Shown here one piece after another: positions 1 through 7,579 of a stretch of 8,771 nt of DNA; positions within the stretch are counted from its first letter, which is position 1; the number at the start of each line of letters is the position of its first letter. The translations under genes were made by a program, and so were the position numbers. The notes under the pieces are model-generated. The model saw only the letters and a list, made by a program, of their open reading frames with translations. It was not told the origin of the DNA and made no database searches. Origin of the DNA: a bacterium HR12 (lineage in GTDB: Bacteria; Actinomycetota; UBA4738; HRBIN12); contig BEHO01000031.1 in NCBI GenBank assembly GCA_002898915.1, positions 1-8,771 of the forward strand, written 5' to 3'.

Positions 1-26
1 GCATCCTCCGAGAAGACGATCTCCAT
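1..26 (-). CDS. Possible start of a further gene, cut by the window edge
   Basis: ATG at 26 opens a minus-strand frame reading MEIVFSED to the left edge, 36 bases after the DUF2207 stop. The upstream GGGG is a weak ribosome site. Only eight whole codons are visible, so neither the reality nor the product of this gene can be judged. Confidence 0.25.
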
Positions 27-34
27 GGCCCCGT

Positions 35-52
35 CCGGGCGACGCCGCCCGG
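35..52 (-). other. Hairpin just after the DUF2207 stop
   Basis: CCGGGCG and CGCCCGG form a perfect 7-base stem with a 4-base loop, starting ten bases past the TAG stop of the DUF2207 gene. No T-run follows, so an intrinsic terminator is not supported. It could be an mRNA 3' stabilising stem or chance in GC-rich DNA. Confidence 0.35.
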
Positions 53-62
53 TGTCTGGACC

Positions 63-1868
63 CTACCAGGAGCCCCCGCCTCCGCCCCCCGCACCCCCGC
101 CTGCGCGTCCGCCACCCCCGCCCGCGCGTCCGCCACCGAAGGCGCTCCTCCCGGAGGCCGCCGGGGTCGAGGCGATGACGCCGCTCGTCGTCACGCTGAA
201 GGCGTCGAGGCGCTCGCCCAGATCGCGCAGCCCGTAGGGACGGCTCGAGACGTACCAGGACGTGTCGGTGGGCTCCGCCCCGAGGCTCGCGAAGGCCTTG
301 GCCCACTTCTCCGTGCAGCCGAAGACGACGGCGTACGGCAGGTACCGCGTGAAGACGTTCTCCTGCTCCGCGAAGCGAGCGAGGTGGGCCTCGGCGGTCT
401 CGATCACCCGCCGGAACCCGGCGACCCGGCGGGCGAGCGCCGTCCCCCGGGCGGTCCGCCGCGGCATCCATCGCGAGGCGCCCGCCAGGGCGACCCCCGC
501 GAGCACGACGGGGAGCCCGAGCAGCCCGAGGTGCGTGAAGAGGGCGAGGACCACGGTCAGCCCGAGACCGAGGAGCAGGACGGCGGCGCCCAGCAGGGAC
601 CAGGTCCCTCGCACGCGGTCGGGGCGCTCGGCGAACCACCCGCGCCGGACGGCGTCCTCGTACAGGGCGTCCTGGACGTCCCGCAGTCCCTCCGCGAACG
701 CGGTCCGGAGCTCCGAGAGCCGCACCGCATCGCCCCCGGCGAACAGGTGACGGAGCAGTCGGCGCTCGTACGGCAGGAGCTCGTCCCCCGACCCCGGACG
801 CCGGGTCAGCGTCCAGTCGGGCTTGGCGAACCAGCCCCGCGCCTCGACCTCCCGGATCACGAGGTGCCCCCGGGCCGCGAGGTCGACGATCGTGGCCGTC
901 ACGTCGAGCGTGTTCGCCCGCTCGTCGAGGAGGGTCCCGATCTGGCCGGGGCGCAGCCCCTCCGGCGGGGCGAACTCGACCGGGCCCTCCCCGCGCTCGA
1001 GGAGCGGCACGGCCTGCTCCTGCCCCTCCACGCCGCCCATCACCTGGTCGATCGGCGACCCCCGGTACCGGCGATCCCGGCCCCGGCGCCATGCGAGGAC
1101 GGCCACCGCCACCAGCACCAGCGCCGTCCCGCCGGCGGCGCCGCCCACGGTGACGGGCGTGCGCGCGAACGCGCGATCCAGGCTCCAGCGCTCCTCTAGG
1201 ATCGGCTCCGTGCTCGCGACGGTCCCCGGCGGGAGGGCGACCGCGACGGTGAGGGCCGTGGAGGCGGGAAGGTCCCGCTGGGCGAAGATCGCGACGCCGT
1301 CGACGACCTCGGCGCGGTCGCACCCCGCCGTGGAGCCGGCGAGGCCGGCGAAGCAGGCCACCCGGACGATCGGCGCCGGTCCCCGCACCGTCACCGTGGC
1401 CCGCCCCACGTCCTGCCTCCAGTCCGTCCCGATCGCGTTCCAGTACAGCTCGTCGTGGGTGGGGAACCCGTTCATCGCGCCCCGCACGCGGTAGACGATC
1501 TCGTACGCGTGCCGCCCCGTGACCGTGACGTCGGGGTCGCCGATCCGGATCCGCAGGGCGCCTCCCAGCTCCTCGACGAGCACCTCGTCCGGCGTCCCGG
1601 GCGAGGTCGCGACCGAGACCAGCTCGATCGGGTACACCCGGTCGAAGCTCTCGTCGTACCGGAACCGATCCGGGATCTCGCGCTCGATGCCGTGCCGGGG
1701 GATCGCGCCGAAGTCCTGCACGATCGTCTCGGTCACCAGGATCGCGCCGGACGGCTCGATCTCGATCGCCACGTCGTAGCGGAGGGTCCGCTCGAGCCCC
1801 TGGGCGCCGACGGAGCCGGGGAGGAGCGCGAGACCGAGGGGGATCGCGACCCACGCGAGACGGCGCAC
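63..1868 (-). CDS. DUF2207 family membrane protein with glycine-rich C-terminal tail
   Basis: 601-residue protein of unknown function in the DUF2207 family. In order: a signal peptide (about 1-23, MRRLAWVAIPLGLALLPG, cleavage near GAQG); an extracytoplasmic beta-rich domain (about 25-220, with ETIVQDFGAIPRHGIEREIP and LYWNAIGTDW); a membrane helix (about 245-260) followed by basic RRGRDRRYRG; a cytoplasmic region containing GLRPGQIGTLLDERANTLDV (304-323) and ATIVDLAARGHLVI, like a winged-helix fold; two membrane helices (about 424-444 and 447-464); the conserved segment FAEQENVFTRYLPYAVVFGC (499-518); and a tail from 578 made almost only of Gly, Ala and Arg, ending in SW, a usual family ending. 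The GTG at 1868 is preferred because the signal peptide begins there, although the upstream GGGGG is too close to be a good ribosome site. The gene starts 31 bases after sufU, so read-through from the suf operon is likely, but no functional link is established. Confidence 0.88.
   Translation of the reverse strand: MRRLAWVAIPLGLALLPGSVGAQGLERTLRYDVAIEIEPSGAILVTETIVQDFGAIPRHGIEREIPDRFRYDESFDRVYPIELVSVATSPGTPDEVLVEELGGALRIRIGDPDVTVTGRHAYEIVYRVRGAMNGFPTHDELYWNAIGTDWRQDVGRATVTVRGPAPIVRVACFAGLAGSTAGCDRAEVVDGVAIFAQRDLPASTALTVAVALPPGTVASTEPILEERWSLDRAFARTPVTVGGAAGGTALVLVAVAVLAWRRGRDRRYRGSPIDQVMGGVEGQEQAVPLLERGEGPVEFAPPEGLRPGQIGTLLDERANTLDVTATIVDLAARGHLVIREVEARGWFAKPDWTLTRRPGSGDELLPYERRLLRHLFAGGDAVRLSELRTAFAEGLRDVQDALYEDAVRRGWFAERPDRVRGTWSLLGAAVLLLGLGLTVVLALFTHLGLLGLPVVLAGVALAGASRWMPRRTARGTALARRVAGFRRVIETAEAHLARFAEQENVFTRYLPYAVVFGCTEKWAKAFASLGAEPTDTSWYVSSRPYGLRDLGERLDAFSVTTSGVIASTPAASGRSAFGGGRAGGGGGRAGGGAGGGGGGSW
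93..134. repeat. 21-base tandem repeat in the DUF2207 tail
   Basis: Two adjacent 21-base units (93-113 and 114-134) differ at one base (T102 versus C123). They encode a repeated seven-residue Gly-rich unit containing Arg-Ala (GGRAGGG) near the protein C-terminus. In-frame unit expansion or contraction would change the tail length without breaking the gene. Confidence 0.8.
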
Positions 1869-1899
1869 GCCCCCATGATGCCGGAGGACCGGGCGCTCG

Positions 1900-2352
1900 T
1901 CAGTGCGGGCGCGCGCCCGTCGCCTCCCCCGTCCCGCCCTCCAGGGCCTCCTGGAGGACGTCCCACGCGAGGACGGCGCACTTGATCCGGATCGGGTACT
2001 TGACGACGCCCCGGAGCGCCACGAGGTCGCCGAGCTCCTCCTCGGAGGGGTCCACGTCGCCCGCCATCATCCCGCGGAACTCCCGGATCAGCCGATGGAC
2101 CTCCTCGAGGGGCCTGCCGCTCACGGCCTCCGTCATCATCGAGGCCGAGGACTGGCTGATGGAGCACCCCTGGCCGAGGAAGGCGACCTCCTGGACCTTC
2201 TCCCCCTCGGTCAGGACGAACACCGTGATCTCGTCGCCGCAGAGCGGGTTGTTCCGCGAGCACCGCAGGGTCGCCTCCGGCATCTCGCGCTTGTTCCGGG
2301 GGTTCTTGTAGTGGTCGAGGATGACTTCCTTGTAGATGTCGTCGAGCGCCAA
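1900..2352 (-). CDS. sufU: SufU sulfur-transfer partner of SufS
   Basis: 150-residue zinc-binding member of the IscU-like fold. In Gram-positive bacteria it accepts the persulfide from SufS and is not itself the main scaffold. The four zinc ligands known from B. subtilis SufU are present: C38 and D40 in LCGDEI, C63 in GQGCSISQSSAS, and C125 in RIKCAVLAW. The insert typical of SufU relative to IscU is also there (about 75-110: EAVSGRPLEEV, then EFRGMMAGD). The start is TTG at 2352, the only choice giving the conserved DDIYKEVILDHYKNPRN opening. The last dozen residues, after ALEGG, look like a flexible tail. SufT, which often follows sufU in actinobacteria, is absent here. Confidence 0.96.
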   Translation of the reverse strand: MALDDIYKEVILDHYKNPRNKREMPEATLRCSRNNPLCGDEITVFVLTEGEKVQEVAFLGQGCSISQSSASMMTEAVSGRPLEEVHRLIREFRGMMAGDVDPSEEELGDLVALRGVVKYPIRIKCAVLAWDVLQEALEGGTGEATGARPH

Positions 2353-2358
2353 CCCGTA

Positions 2359-2365
2359 CCCCCTC
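2359..2365 (-). promoter_or_regulatory. Ribosome binding site supporting the TTG start of sufU
   Basis: GAGGGGG overlaps the sufS stop codon and ends six bases before TTG 2352. No ATG or GTG is available near the conserved N-terminus, so this site supports a TTG start. Confidence 0.6.
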
Positions 2366-3614
2366 AGACCCCGAAGACGGCCTCGGCCTTGGCGAGCGCC
2401 TCGACCAGCGCGTCCACTTCCTCCACCGTGTTGTACACGTAGAACGACGCCCGCGCCGTCGCCGGCACGCCGTAGCGACGCATCACGAGCTGGGTGCAGT
2501 GGTGCCCGGCCCGGATCGCGATCCCCTCCTCGTTCAGGATCGTGGCCAGGTCGTGCGGGTGCACGTCCTTGTACCAGAACGAGATCGCGCCGCCCCGGAT
2601 GCCGGGGTCCAGGGGTCCGAAGATGCGCGCCCCGACCTCCCGCAGCCGCTCGAGCGCGTAGCCCGTGAGCTCGATCTCGTGGGCCCGCACGTTGTCCATC
2701 CCGAGGGCCTCCAGGTAGTCGATGGCCGCGCCGAGGGCGACCTCCTGCGCGATGTTCATCGTGCCGGCCTCGAACTTGTACGGCACGACGTTCCAGGTCG
2801 CGTGGTCGTGGAAGACCTCGTCGATCATGTGGCCGCCGCCGAGGAACGCGTCCATCCGCTCGAGCAGCTCACGCTTGGCGTACAGGCCGCCCGAGGCGGT
2901 CGGCCCCAGCATCTTGTGCCCGCTGATCGTGAGGAAGTCGCAGTCGAGCTCCGTCACGTCCACGGGCACGTGGGGCACGAGCTGCGCCCCGTCGACGAGG
3001 ACGAGGGCGCCGACCGCGTGCGCCGCCCGGGTGAGCTCGCGGATCGGCGGCAGGGTCCCGAGCGAGTTCGACATCCCCGTCACCGCGAGGAGCTTCGTGC
3101 GCTCGGTGAGGAGCGACCCGAGGTCCGAGAGGTCCAGCAGGCCGTCGTCGGTGAGGGGGATGTAGCGGAGGATCGCTCCGGTATCGCGGGCGGCCAGCTG
3201 CCACGGCACGATGTTCGAGTGGTGCTCCATCTCTGTGAGGAGGATCTCGTCCCCCTCCCGCAGCTCGCGGCGGGCCCAGGCGTAGGCGACGAGGTTCACG
3301 GACTCCGTCGTGCCGCGCGTGAAGACGACGCACGCGGGGTCGGGCGCCCCGATGAAGCGCGCCAGCTTCGCCCGGGCCTCCTCGTACATCGCGGTGGCCT
3401 CCTCCGCGAGCAGGTAGATCCCGCGGTGGGCGTTCGCGTTGTGGTGGGCGTAGAAGTCGGCCTCCGCCTCGATCACCTGCCGGGGCTTCTGGCTCGTGGC
3501 GGCCGAGTCCAGGTACACGAGGGGCTTGTCCCCCACGGTGCGCTCGAGCACGGGGAAGTCCGCCCGGATCCGGGCGACGTCGAGCGCCCCGGAGCGCTCC
3601 CTCGTCACCGACAT
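2364..3614 (-). CDS. sufS: Cysteine desulfurase SufS (PLP-dependent, group II)
   Basis: 416-residue fold-type I PLP enzyme that converts L-cysteine to L-alanine and leaves a persulfide on its active-site cysteine for the SUF pathway. Visible motifs: YLDSAATSQKP (34-44), FTRGTTESVNLVA (98-110), EHHSNIVPWQ (130-139), VDGAQLVPH (207-215) with cofactor Asp208, SGHKMLGPTASGG (231-243) with Schiff-base Lys234, FEAGTMNIAQ (281-290), and RAGHHCTQLVMRRYGVPATAR (368-388) with catalytic Cys373. The short loop around Cys373 fits the SufS/CsdA group, not IscS. The ATG at 3614 has GAGGG overlapping the sufC stop. An 11-base gap precedes sufU, its likely sulfur acceptor. All key residues are intact. Confidence 0.98.
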   Translation of the reverse strand: MSVTRERSGALDVARIRADFPVLERTVGDKPLVYLDSAATSQKPRQVIEAEADFYAHHNANAHRGIYLLAEEATAMYEEARAKLARFIGAPDPACVVFTRGTTESVNLVAYAWARRELREGDEILLTEMEHHSNIVPWQLAARDTGAILRYIPLTDDGLLDLSDLGSLLTERTKLLAVTGMSNSLGTLPPIRELTRAAHAVGALVLVDGAQLVPHVPVDVTELDCDFLTISGHKMLGPTASGGLYAKRELLERMDAFLGGGHMIDEVFHDHATWNVVPYKFEAGTMNIAQEVALGAAIDYLEALGMDNVRAHEIELTGYALERLREVGARIFGPLDPGIRGGAISFWYKDVHPHDLATILNEEGIAIRAGHHCTQLVMRRYGVPATARASFYVYNTVEEVDALVEALAKAEAVFGV

Positions 3615-3624
3615 CGCGCCGCCC

Positions 3625-4404
3625 TCACGTCGTCGCGCCCACCTGCTCCTCGAGCCCCAGCTCGCGGCGGAGCTCCTCGTAGCCCTTCGTCTCGAGCTCG
3701 TGGGCGAGCTCCTTGCCGCCGGACCTCACGATACGACCTTGCATCATGACGTGGACGTGGTCCGGGGTGATGTAGTTCAGGATCCGCTGGTAGTGGGTCA
3801 CGAGGAGCACGCCGAGGTTCGGGCCGACCAGCTGGGCGATCCCCGTCGCCACCTGCTTCAGCGAGTCGATGTCGAGGCCCGAGTCCGTCTCGTCCAGGAT
3901 CGCGATCTCGGGCTCGAGGACGGCGAGCTGGAGGATCTCGTTCCGCTTCTTCTCCCCGCCGGAGAAACCCTGGTTCACGTACCGGTTCACCATGGCGTCG
4001 TCCACCCCGAGGAGCGCCATCCGCTCCTTGAGGAGCTTCCGGAAGGCCAGCGCGCTGATCTCCTCGCCCTTCACGGCCCGGTACGCGGTGCGGAGGAAGT
4101 TCACCACCGACACCCCGGGGACCTCCACCGGGTACTGCATCGCGAGGAACAGGCCCCGACGGGCCCGCTCGTCGGGCGAGAGGTCGGTGATGTCCTCGCC
4201 CTTGAAGAGGATCCGACCCTCCGTCACCTCGTACCCGGGTCGGCCCATGATCACGTTCGCCAGGGTGGACTTCCCCGACCCGTTCGGACCCATGAGGGCG
4301 TGGACCTCGCCCTGACGGACGACGAGGTCGATGCCCCGCAGGATCTCCTTGCCCTCGACCGAGGCCCGCAGGCCCCGGACCTCGAGCGTCGCCGGCTCAC
4401 TCAC
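3625..4404 (-). CDS. sufC: Fe-S cluster assembly ATPase SufC
   Basis: 259-residue ABC-type ATPase, cytoplasmic despite its transporter fold, that drives conformational change of the SufB-SufD scaffold. The full nucleotide-binding set is present: Walker A GPNGSGKST (39-47), Q-loop Q90, signature FSGGEKKRNEI (147-157), Walker B IAILDE with catalytic E172, D-loop SGLDID (175-180) and switch His204 in VTHYQRIL. SGGEKKR and DETDSGLD are characteristic of SufC among ABC ATPases. It has no membrane segments. The GTG start at 4404 lies within the end of the Rieske gene (8-base overlap), with GGTGAGG just upstream. A 10-base gap separates it from sufS. Length and sequence are canonical. Confidence 0.98.
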   Translation of the reverse strand: MSEPATLEVRGLRASVEGKEILRGIDLVVRQGEVHALMGPNGSGKSTLANVIMGRPGYEVTEGRILFKGEDITDLSPDERARRGLFLAMQYPVEVPGVSVVNFLRTAYRAVKGEEISALAFRKLLKERMALLGVDDAMVNRYVNQGFSGGEKKRNEILQLAVLEPEIAILDETDSGLDIDSLKQVATGIAQLVGPNLGVLLVTHYQRILNYITPDHVHVMMQGRIVRSGGKELAHELETKGYEELRRELGLEEQVGATT

Positions 4405-4723
4405 CGTTCCTCACCTCGATCCAGACGTCGTCGTTCTCCGTGGTGACCTCGAAGACCTCGACCGGCTGGGTCGCGGGCAGCGACCGCGGCTGACCGGTGT
4501 CGAGGTCGAAGGTCGACCCGTGCTTCGGGCACTCGATCGTCCGCTCCTCCAGGTCGACCTCGCCCTCGCTCAGGTACTCGTGGGCGTGGGAGCAGATCGC
4601 GTCGATCGCCCGAAGCCCCGCCTCGCCCAGGTCGACCACGGCGATCTCGCGCCCGCCGACCCGGACCAACCGCGCCTCCCCCGGCGCGAGCTCCGACCGC
4701 GCGCACACCCGGTACCGGCTCAC
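4397..4723 (-). CDS. Rieske [2Fe-2S] ferredoxin of the suf operon
   Basis: 108-residue soluble Rieske protein resembling dioxygenase ferredoxin subunits. The ligand set C-x-H-x18-C-x2-H is visible as C44-S-H46 and C65-P-K-H68, followed by GSTFDLDTGQP, which closes the Rieske domain. No oxygenase component is encoded nearby, so a separate catabolic role is unlikely. Actinobacterial suf operons often carry such a gene between sufD and sufC. It may supply electrons during cluster assembly or be an early client, but this is inference. The GTG start at 4723 overlaps the sufD stop by four bases and has GGGAG eight bases upstream. Longer in-frame readings from 4912 are rejected because the extra residues are the sufD antiframe, rich in Gly, Arg and Pro. 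Its stop overlaps the sufC start by eight bases. Confidence 0.93.
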   Translation of the reverse strand: MSRYRVCARSELAPGEARLVRVGGREIAVVDLGEAGLRAIDAICSHAHEYLSEGEVDLEERTIECPKHGSTFDLDTGQPRSLPATQPVEVFEVTTENDDVWIEVRNGE

Positions 4724-6024
4724 CGCGAGAGCTCCCGCTCGATCGCCTCGGCCACGCCCTCCCGGACCTCCTCCACCGGGATCCGGTCCAGGACCTCCTG
4801 GAAGAAGCCGAACACGATCAGCCGCTCGGCCTCGTCCCGGGGGATCCCGCGGCTCTGGAGGTAGAAGAGGGTCTCCTCCTCCACCGGTCCGACGCTCGCG
4901 GCGTGGCCGCACCGGACGTCGTTGTTCTCGATCTCCAGGTTGGGGATCGCGTCGGCCTTCGCCCGGTCCGAGAGCACGATGTTCCGGCTCGTCTGCATCG
5001 CGTCGGTCTTGCGCGCCCCCGGCCGGACGTGGACCCAGCCGCTGTAGACCGCCCGGCTCTCGTCCCGCAGCGCCCCCTTGTAGAGGAGGTCGCTGTGGCA
5101 GGCCGGCGCCACGTGGTCCTGCTCAGTCCGGTGGTCGAAGTGCTGGCGCCCATCGGCGAAGAACACCCCGAGCATCTCGCTGGAAGCGCCGGGCTCCGCG
5201 AGGACGCTCTCCGACTCGACCCGCGCGAGGGAGGCCCCGAAGCCCACCGCCACCGATCGCAGGTCCACGTCGCGCGCGAGCCGCGCCCGCTGCACCCCGA
5301 GGTGGATCACCCCGGACCCCCACTCCTGGATCGAGACGTACCGGACGCGGGAGGCCGGTCCGGTGTGGATCTCGACGACCGCGTCGGAGAGGGCCCGCTC
5401 GAGATCGGGGCTGGCGTAGCGGTCGATGAAGGTCACCTCCGCGTCCTCGCCCACGACGATCAGGGTGTGGGGGAACACCGCGGCCCCGTCGGCGTCGAGC
5501 CACACCAGCGTCTGCAGGGGCGCCTCGACGACGACGCCGTCGGGCACGTACAGGAAGGTCCCGCCGGTCCGGAACGCTCCGTGCAGCGCGGTGAACTTCG
5601 TCCGCGAGGTAGGGACGAGCGCGTGGAGGTGGGGCTCGACGAGCTCGGGATGCTCCCGCGCCGCCACGTCGAGGTCGGTGAAGATCACGCCCTTCGCCGC
5701 GAGCGCGGGGTCGAGGTGCGAGACGGCGACCTCGGAGTTGTGCTGGATCTGCAGGCCGGCGCGCTCCCCCACCGAGCCCGCCGCCCGCAGGATCGCCTCG
5801 TCGACGCCGTCCAGGTTCTCGGCCCGCACGCCCGCGGCGAAGGGCGTGAAGGTGAGCTCGAGCCCGGAGAGATCGGTGTAACGCCACTCCTCCGTGTCCT
5901 GGGACGGGATGGGGAGCGCGAGGAACTCCGTGAACGCCTGCTTCCGGAGGGCCTCGACGAAGGGTGGCGCCGCCGGGAGGCGTCCGAGGGCCTCCTCGTC
6001 GAAGGTGGTCGTCGCGATGGTCAT
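4720..6024 (-). CDS. sufD: Fe-S cluster assembly protein SufD
   Basis: 434-residue paralogue of SufB that pairs with it in the SufB-SufC-SufD complex and is linked to iron acquisition and cluster formation. Family features: EEWRYTDLSGL (45-55), GVIFTDLDVAAREHPELV (112-129), TKFTALHGAFRTGGTFLYVP (142-161), RYVSIQEWGSG (228-238), QHFDHRTEQDHVAP (294-307), SGWVHVRPGARKTDAMQTSR (328-347) and a C-terminal ETLFYLQSRGIPRDEAERLIVFGFF segment. C372 and H374 in RCGHAASVG align with E. coli SufD C358/H360, the residues at the SufB-SufD interface needed for cluster assembly. The ATG at 6024 has AGGA about nine bases upstream, which is modest. The TGA stop overlaps the GTG start of the Rieske gene (GTGA, 4720-4723), a sign of translational coupling. 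Confidence 0.97.
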   Translation of the reverse strand: MTIATTTFDEEALGRLPAAPPFVEALRKQAFTEFLALPIPSQDTEEWRYTDLSGLELTFTPFAAGVRAENLDGVDEAILRAAGSVGERAGLQIQHNSEVAVSHLDPALAAKGVIFTDLDVAAREHPELVEPHLHALVPTSRTKFTALHGAFRTGGTFLYVPDGVVVEAPLQTLVWLDADGAAVFPHTLIVVGEDAEVTFIDRYASPDLERALSDAVVEIHTGPASRVRYVSIQEWGSGVIHLGVQRARLARDVDLRSVAVGFGASLARVESESVLAEPGASSEMLGVFFADGRQHFDHRTEQDHVAPACHSDLLYKGALRDESRAVYSGWVHVRPGARKTDAMQTSRNIVLSDRAKADAIPNLEIENNDVRCGHAASVGPVEEETLFYLQSRGIPRDEAERLIVFGFFQEVLDRIPVEEVREGVAEAIERELSR

Positions 6025-6054
6025 GGGGGAATCCTATCAAGTCGGTCGGATTTC

Positions 6055-6073
6055 CCACGCCCCCGGGGCGCGG
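6055..6073 (-). other. Second hairpin in the sufB-sufD gap
   Basis: On the minus strand CCGCGCCC and GGGCGTGG pair over 8 positions (one G-U) around the loop CGG. It ends about 30 bases before the sufD ATG and is not followed by a T-run. Together with the hairpin at 6106-6125 it makes this gap structured. Its function is unknown. Confidence 0.35.
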
Positions 6074-6105
6074 CCCTCGCCGTCGGGGTCCGATCGCGGG
6101 CCTCG

Positions 6106-6125
6106 CGGCTGACCGGCGTCAGCCG
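6106..6125 (-). other. Hairpin across the sufB stop codon
   Basis: Perfect 8-base arms CGGCTGAC and GTCAGCCG close a 4-base loop. The sufB TGA (6121-6119) lies within the structure. No T-run follows on the minus strand, so it is not a classic intrinsic terminator. It may be an mRNA-stability or partial-termination element between sufB and sufD, or a chance palindrome. Confidence 0.45.
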
Positions 6126-7534
6126 ACCGCGCCCTCCATCTGGAGCTCGATGAGGCGGTTCAGCTCGACGGCGTACTCCATGGGGAGCTCGCGCGTGATG
6201 GGCTCGATGAAGCCGTTCACGATCATCGCCGTCGCCTCCGCCTCCGACAGCCCCCGGCTCATGAGGTAGAAGAGCTGATCCTCGCCGACCTTGCTGACCG
6301 TGGCCTCGTGGCCGAGGGCGGCGGTCTCCTCCTCCACCTCGATGTAGGGGTACGTGTCGGAGCGCGAGCGCTCGTCGAGGATGAGCGCGTCGCACCGCAC
6401 GGTGCTCTTCGCGTGGTGGGCGCCGGGCTCGACGCGGACGAGACCGCGGTAGCCGGTCCGGCCCCCGTCCTTGCTCACCGACTTCGAGGTGATGACGCTC
6501 GTCGTGTACGGCGCGGCGTGGATCGCCTTGCCGCCGGCGTCGGTGTGCTGGCCCCGGCCGGCGTAGGCGACCGAGAGCACCTCGCCGCGGGCCCCCTTGC
6601 CGAGGAGGTAGATCGACGGGTACTTCATCGTGACCTTCGAGCCGATGTTCCCGTCGATCCACTCCATCACCCCGTCCTCGTACACGGCGGAGCGCTTCGT
6701 GACCAGGTTGTAGACGTTCGTGGACCAGTTCTGGATCGTCGTGTACCGGACGCGGGCGCCGCGCTTGACGATGATCTCCACCACGGCGGCGTGGAGGGAG
6801 TCGCTCGAGTAGATCGGCGCCGAGCAGCCCTCCACGTAGTGCACGTAGCTGCCCTCGTCGGCGATGATGAGCGTCCGCTCGAACTGCCCCATGTTCTCGG
6901 CGTTGATCCGGAAGTACGCCTGGAGCGGGATGTCCACGTGCACGCCGGGCGGCACGTAGATGAACGACCCACCGGACCACACAGCGGAGTTCAGGGCGGC
7001 GAACTTGTTGTCGTTCGGCGGGACGATCGTGCCGAAGTACTCGCGGACGAGGTCGGGGTACTCCCGGAGCGCGCTGTCGGTGTCCGTGAAGATCACGCCC
7101 ATCGAGGACAGCTCCTCGCGGATCTTGTGGTACACGACCTCCGACTCGTACTGCGCCGACACCCCGCCGAGGTACTTCTTCTCGGCCTCCGGGATCCCCA
7201 GGCGGTCCCACGTCCCCCGGATCTCCTCCGGGAGGTCCTCCCAGCTCTTGGCCTGCTGCTCCGTGGGCTTCAGGTAGTAGTAGATGTCGTCGAAGTCGAT
7301 CTCCGAGAGGTCCGCCCCCCACCAGGGCATGGGGCGGGCGAGGAAGTGCTTCAGGGCCTTGAGCCGGAACCGGCGCATCCAGTCCGGCTCGCCCTTGATC
7401 GCCGAGATCTCCTCGACGACCTCCTCGGACAGGCCCTTCTTCGGCTGGAAGACGTACTCGACCCGGTCCTTCCAGTCGTACCGGTAGCCCTTGGCGAGCT
7501 CCCGCAGATGCTCTTCCTGGCTGACCGCCACCAT
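6119..7534 (-). CDS. sufB: Fe-S cluster scaffold protein SufB
   Basis: 471-residue subunit of the SufB-SufC-SufD scaffold on which iron-sulfur clusters are built in the cytoplasm. Family hallmarks run the full length: YRYDWKD near the N-terminus, [18 protein letters not shown] (146-163), [20 protein letters not shown] (171-190), HYVEGCSAP with C237, [20 protein letters not shown] (251-270) and [20 protein letters not shown] (408-427). C381 in VRCDALIL aligns with the cysteine essential in E. coli SufB (C405). H409/E410 match the conserved pair near the SufD interface. The start at 7534 is chosen for its strong Shine-Dalgarno sequence; an upstream ATG would add 19 unconserved residues. There is no intein, unlike in many mycobacterial SufB proteins. 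This is the first gene of the suf operon. The stop codon lies within a hairpin (6106-6125), and 94 bases separate it from sufD, the widest gap inside the operon. Confidence 0.98.
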   Translation of the reverse strand: MVAVSQEEHLRELAKGYRYDWKDRVEYVFQPKKGLSEEVVEEISAIKGEPDWMRRFRLKALKHFLARPMPWWGADLSEIDFDDIYYYLKPTEQQAKSWEDLPEEIRGTWDRLGIPEAEKKYLGGVSAQYESEVVYHKIREELSSMGVIFTDTDSALREYPDLVREYFGTIVPPNDNKFAALNSAVWSGGSFIYVPPGVHVDIPLQAYFRINAENMGQFERTLIIADEGSYVHYVEGCSAPIYSSDSLHAAVVEIIVKRGARVRYTTIQNWSTNVYNLVTKRSAVYEDGVMEWIDGNIGSKVTMKYPSIYLLGKGARGEVLSVAYAGRGQHTDAGGKAIHAAPYTTSVITSKSVSKDGGRTGYRGLVRVEPGAHHAKSTVRCDALILDERSRSDTYPYIEVEEETAALGHEATVSKVGEDQLFYLMSRGLSEAEATAMIVNGFIEPITRELPMEYAVELNRLIELQMEGAVG

Positions 7535-7537
7535 CGT

Positions 7538-7547
7538 CCCTTTCCTC
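7538..7547 (-). promoter_or_regulatory. sufB ribosome binding site that decides the start
   Basis: GAGGAAAGGG lies immediately upstream of ATG 7534, separated by ACG. It favours that start over the in-frame ATG at 7591, which lies inside the proposed -10 box and has no Shine-Dalgarno-like sequence. Confidence 0.7.
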
Positions 7548-7579
7548 GTGGGTTCCCCCGTTGTGGACTTCCCTCGATC

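Noticed and set aside
25..237. Plus-strand proline-rich peptide
   Set aside because: The poly-Pro run is the reverse complement of the glycine-rich tail of the DUF2207 gene.
1874..1876. ATG just upstream of the DUF2207 start
   Set aside because: It is out of frame with the signal peptide and the rest of the protein, so the GTG at 1868 was kept.
2499..3749. Plus-strand open frame opposite sufS, and a similar one at 4903-6153 opposite sufD
   Set aside because: Both mirror genes with intact catalytic residues. Their predicted proteins have no motifs and the biased composition typical of antisense frames.
4724..4912. N-terminal extension of the Rieske protein
   Set aside because: The frame is open by chance inside sufD and encodes only Gly/Arg/Pro-rich sequence. 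The GTG at 4723 with its ribosome site gives the normal length.
6025..6060. Possible separate promoter for sufD (TAGGAT near 6032)
   Set aside because: No acceptable -35 box sits 16-18 bases upstream, and the start point would leave almost no leader before the ATG.
6119..7534. Intein in SufB
   Set aside because: Many mycobacterial SufB proteins contain one, but this coding sequence has normal SufB length and continuous conserved blocks.
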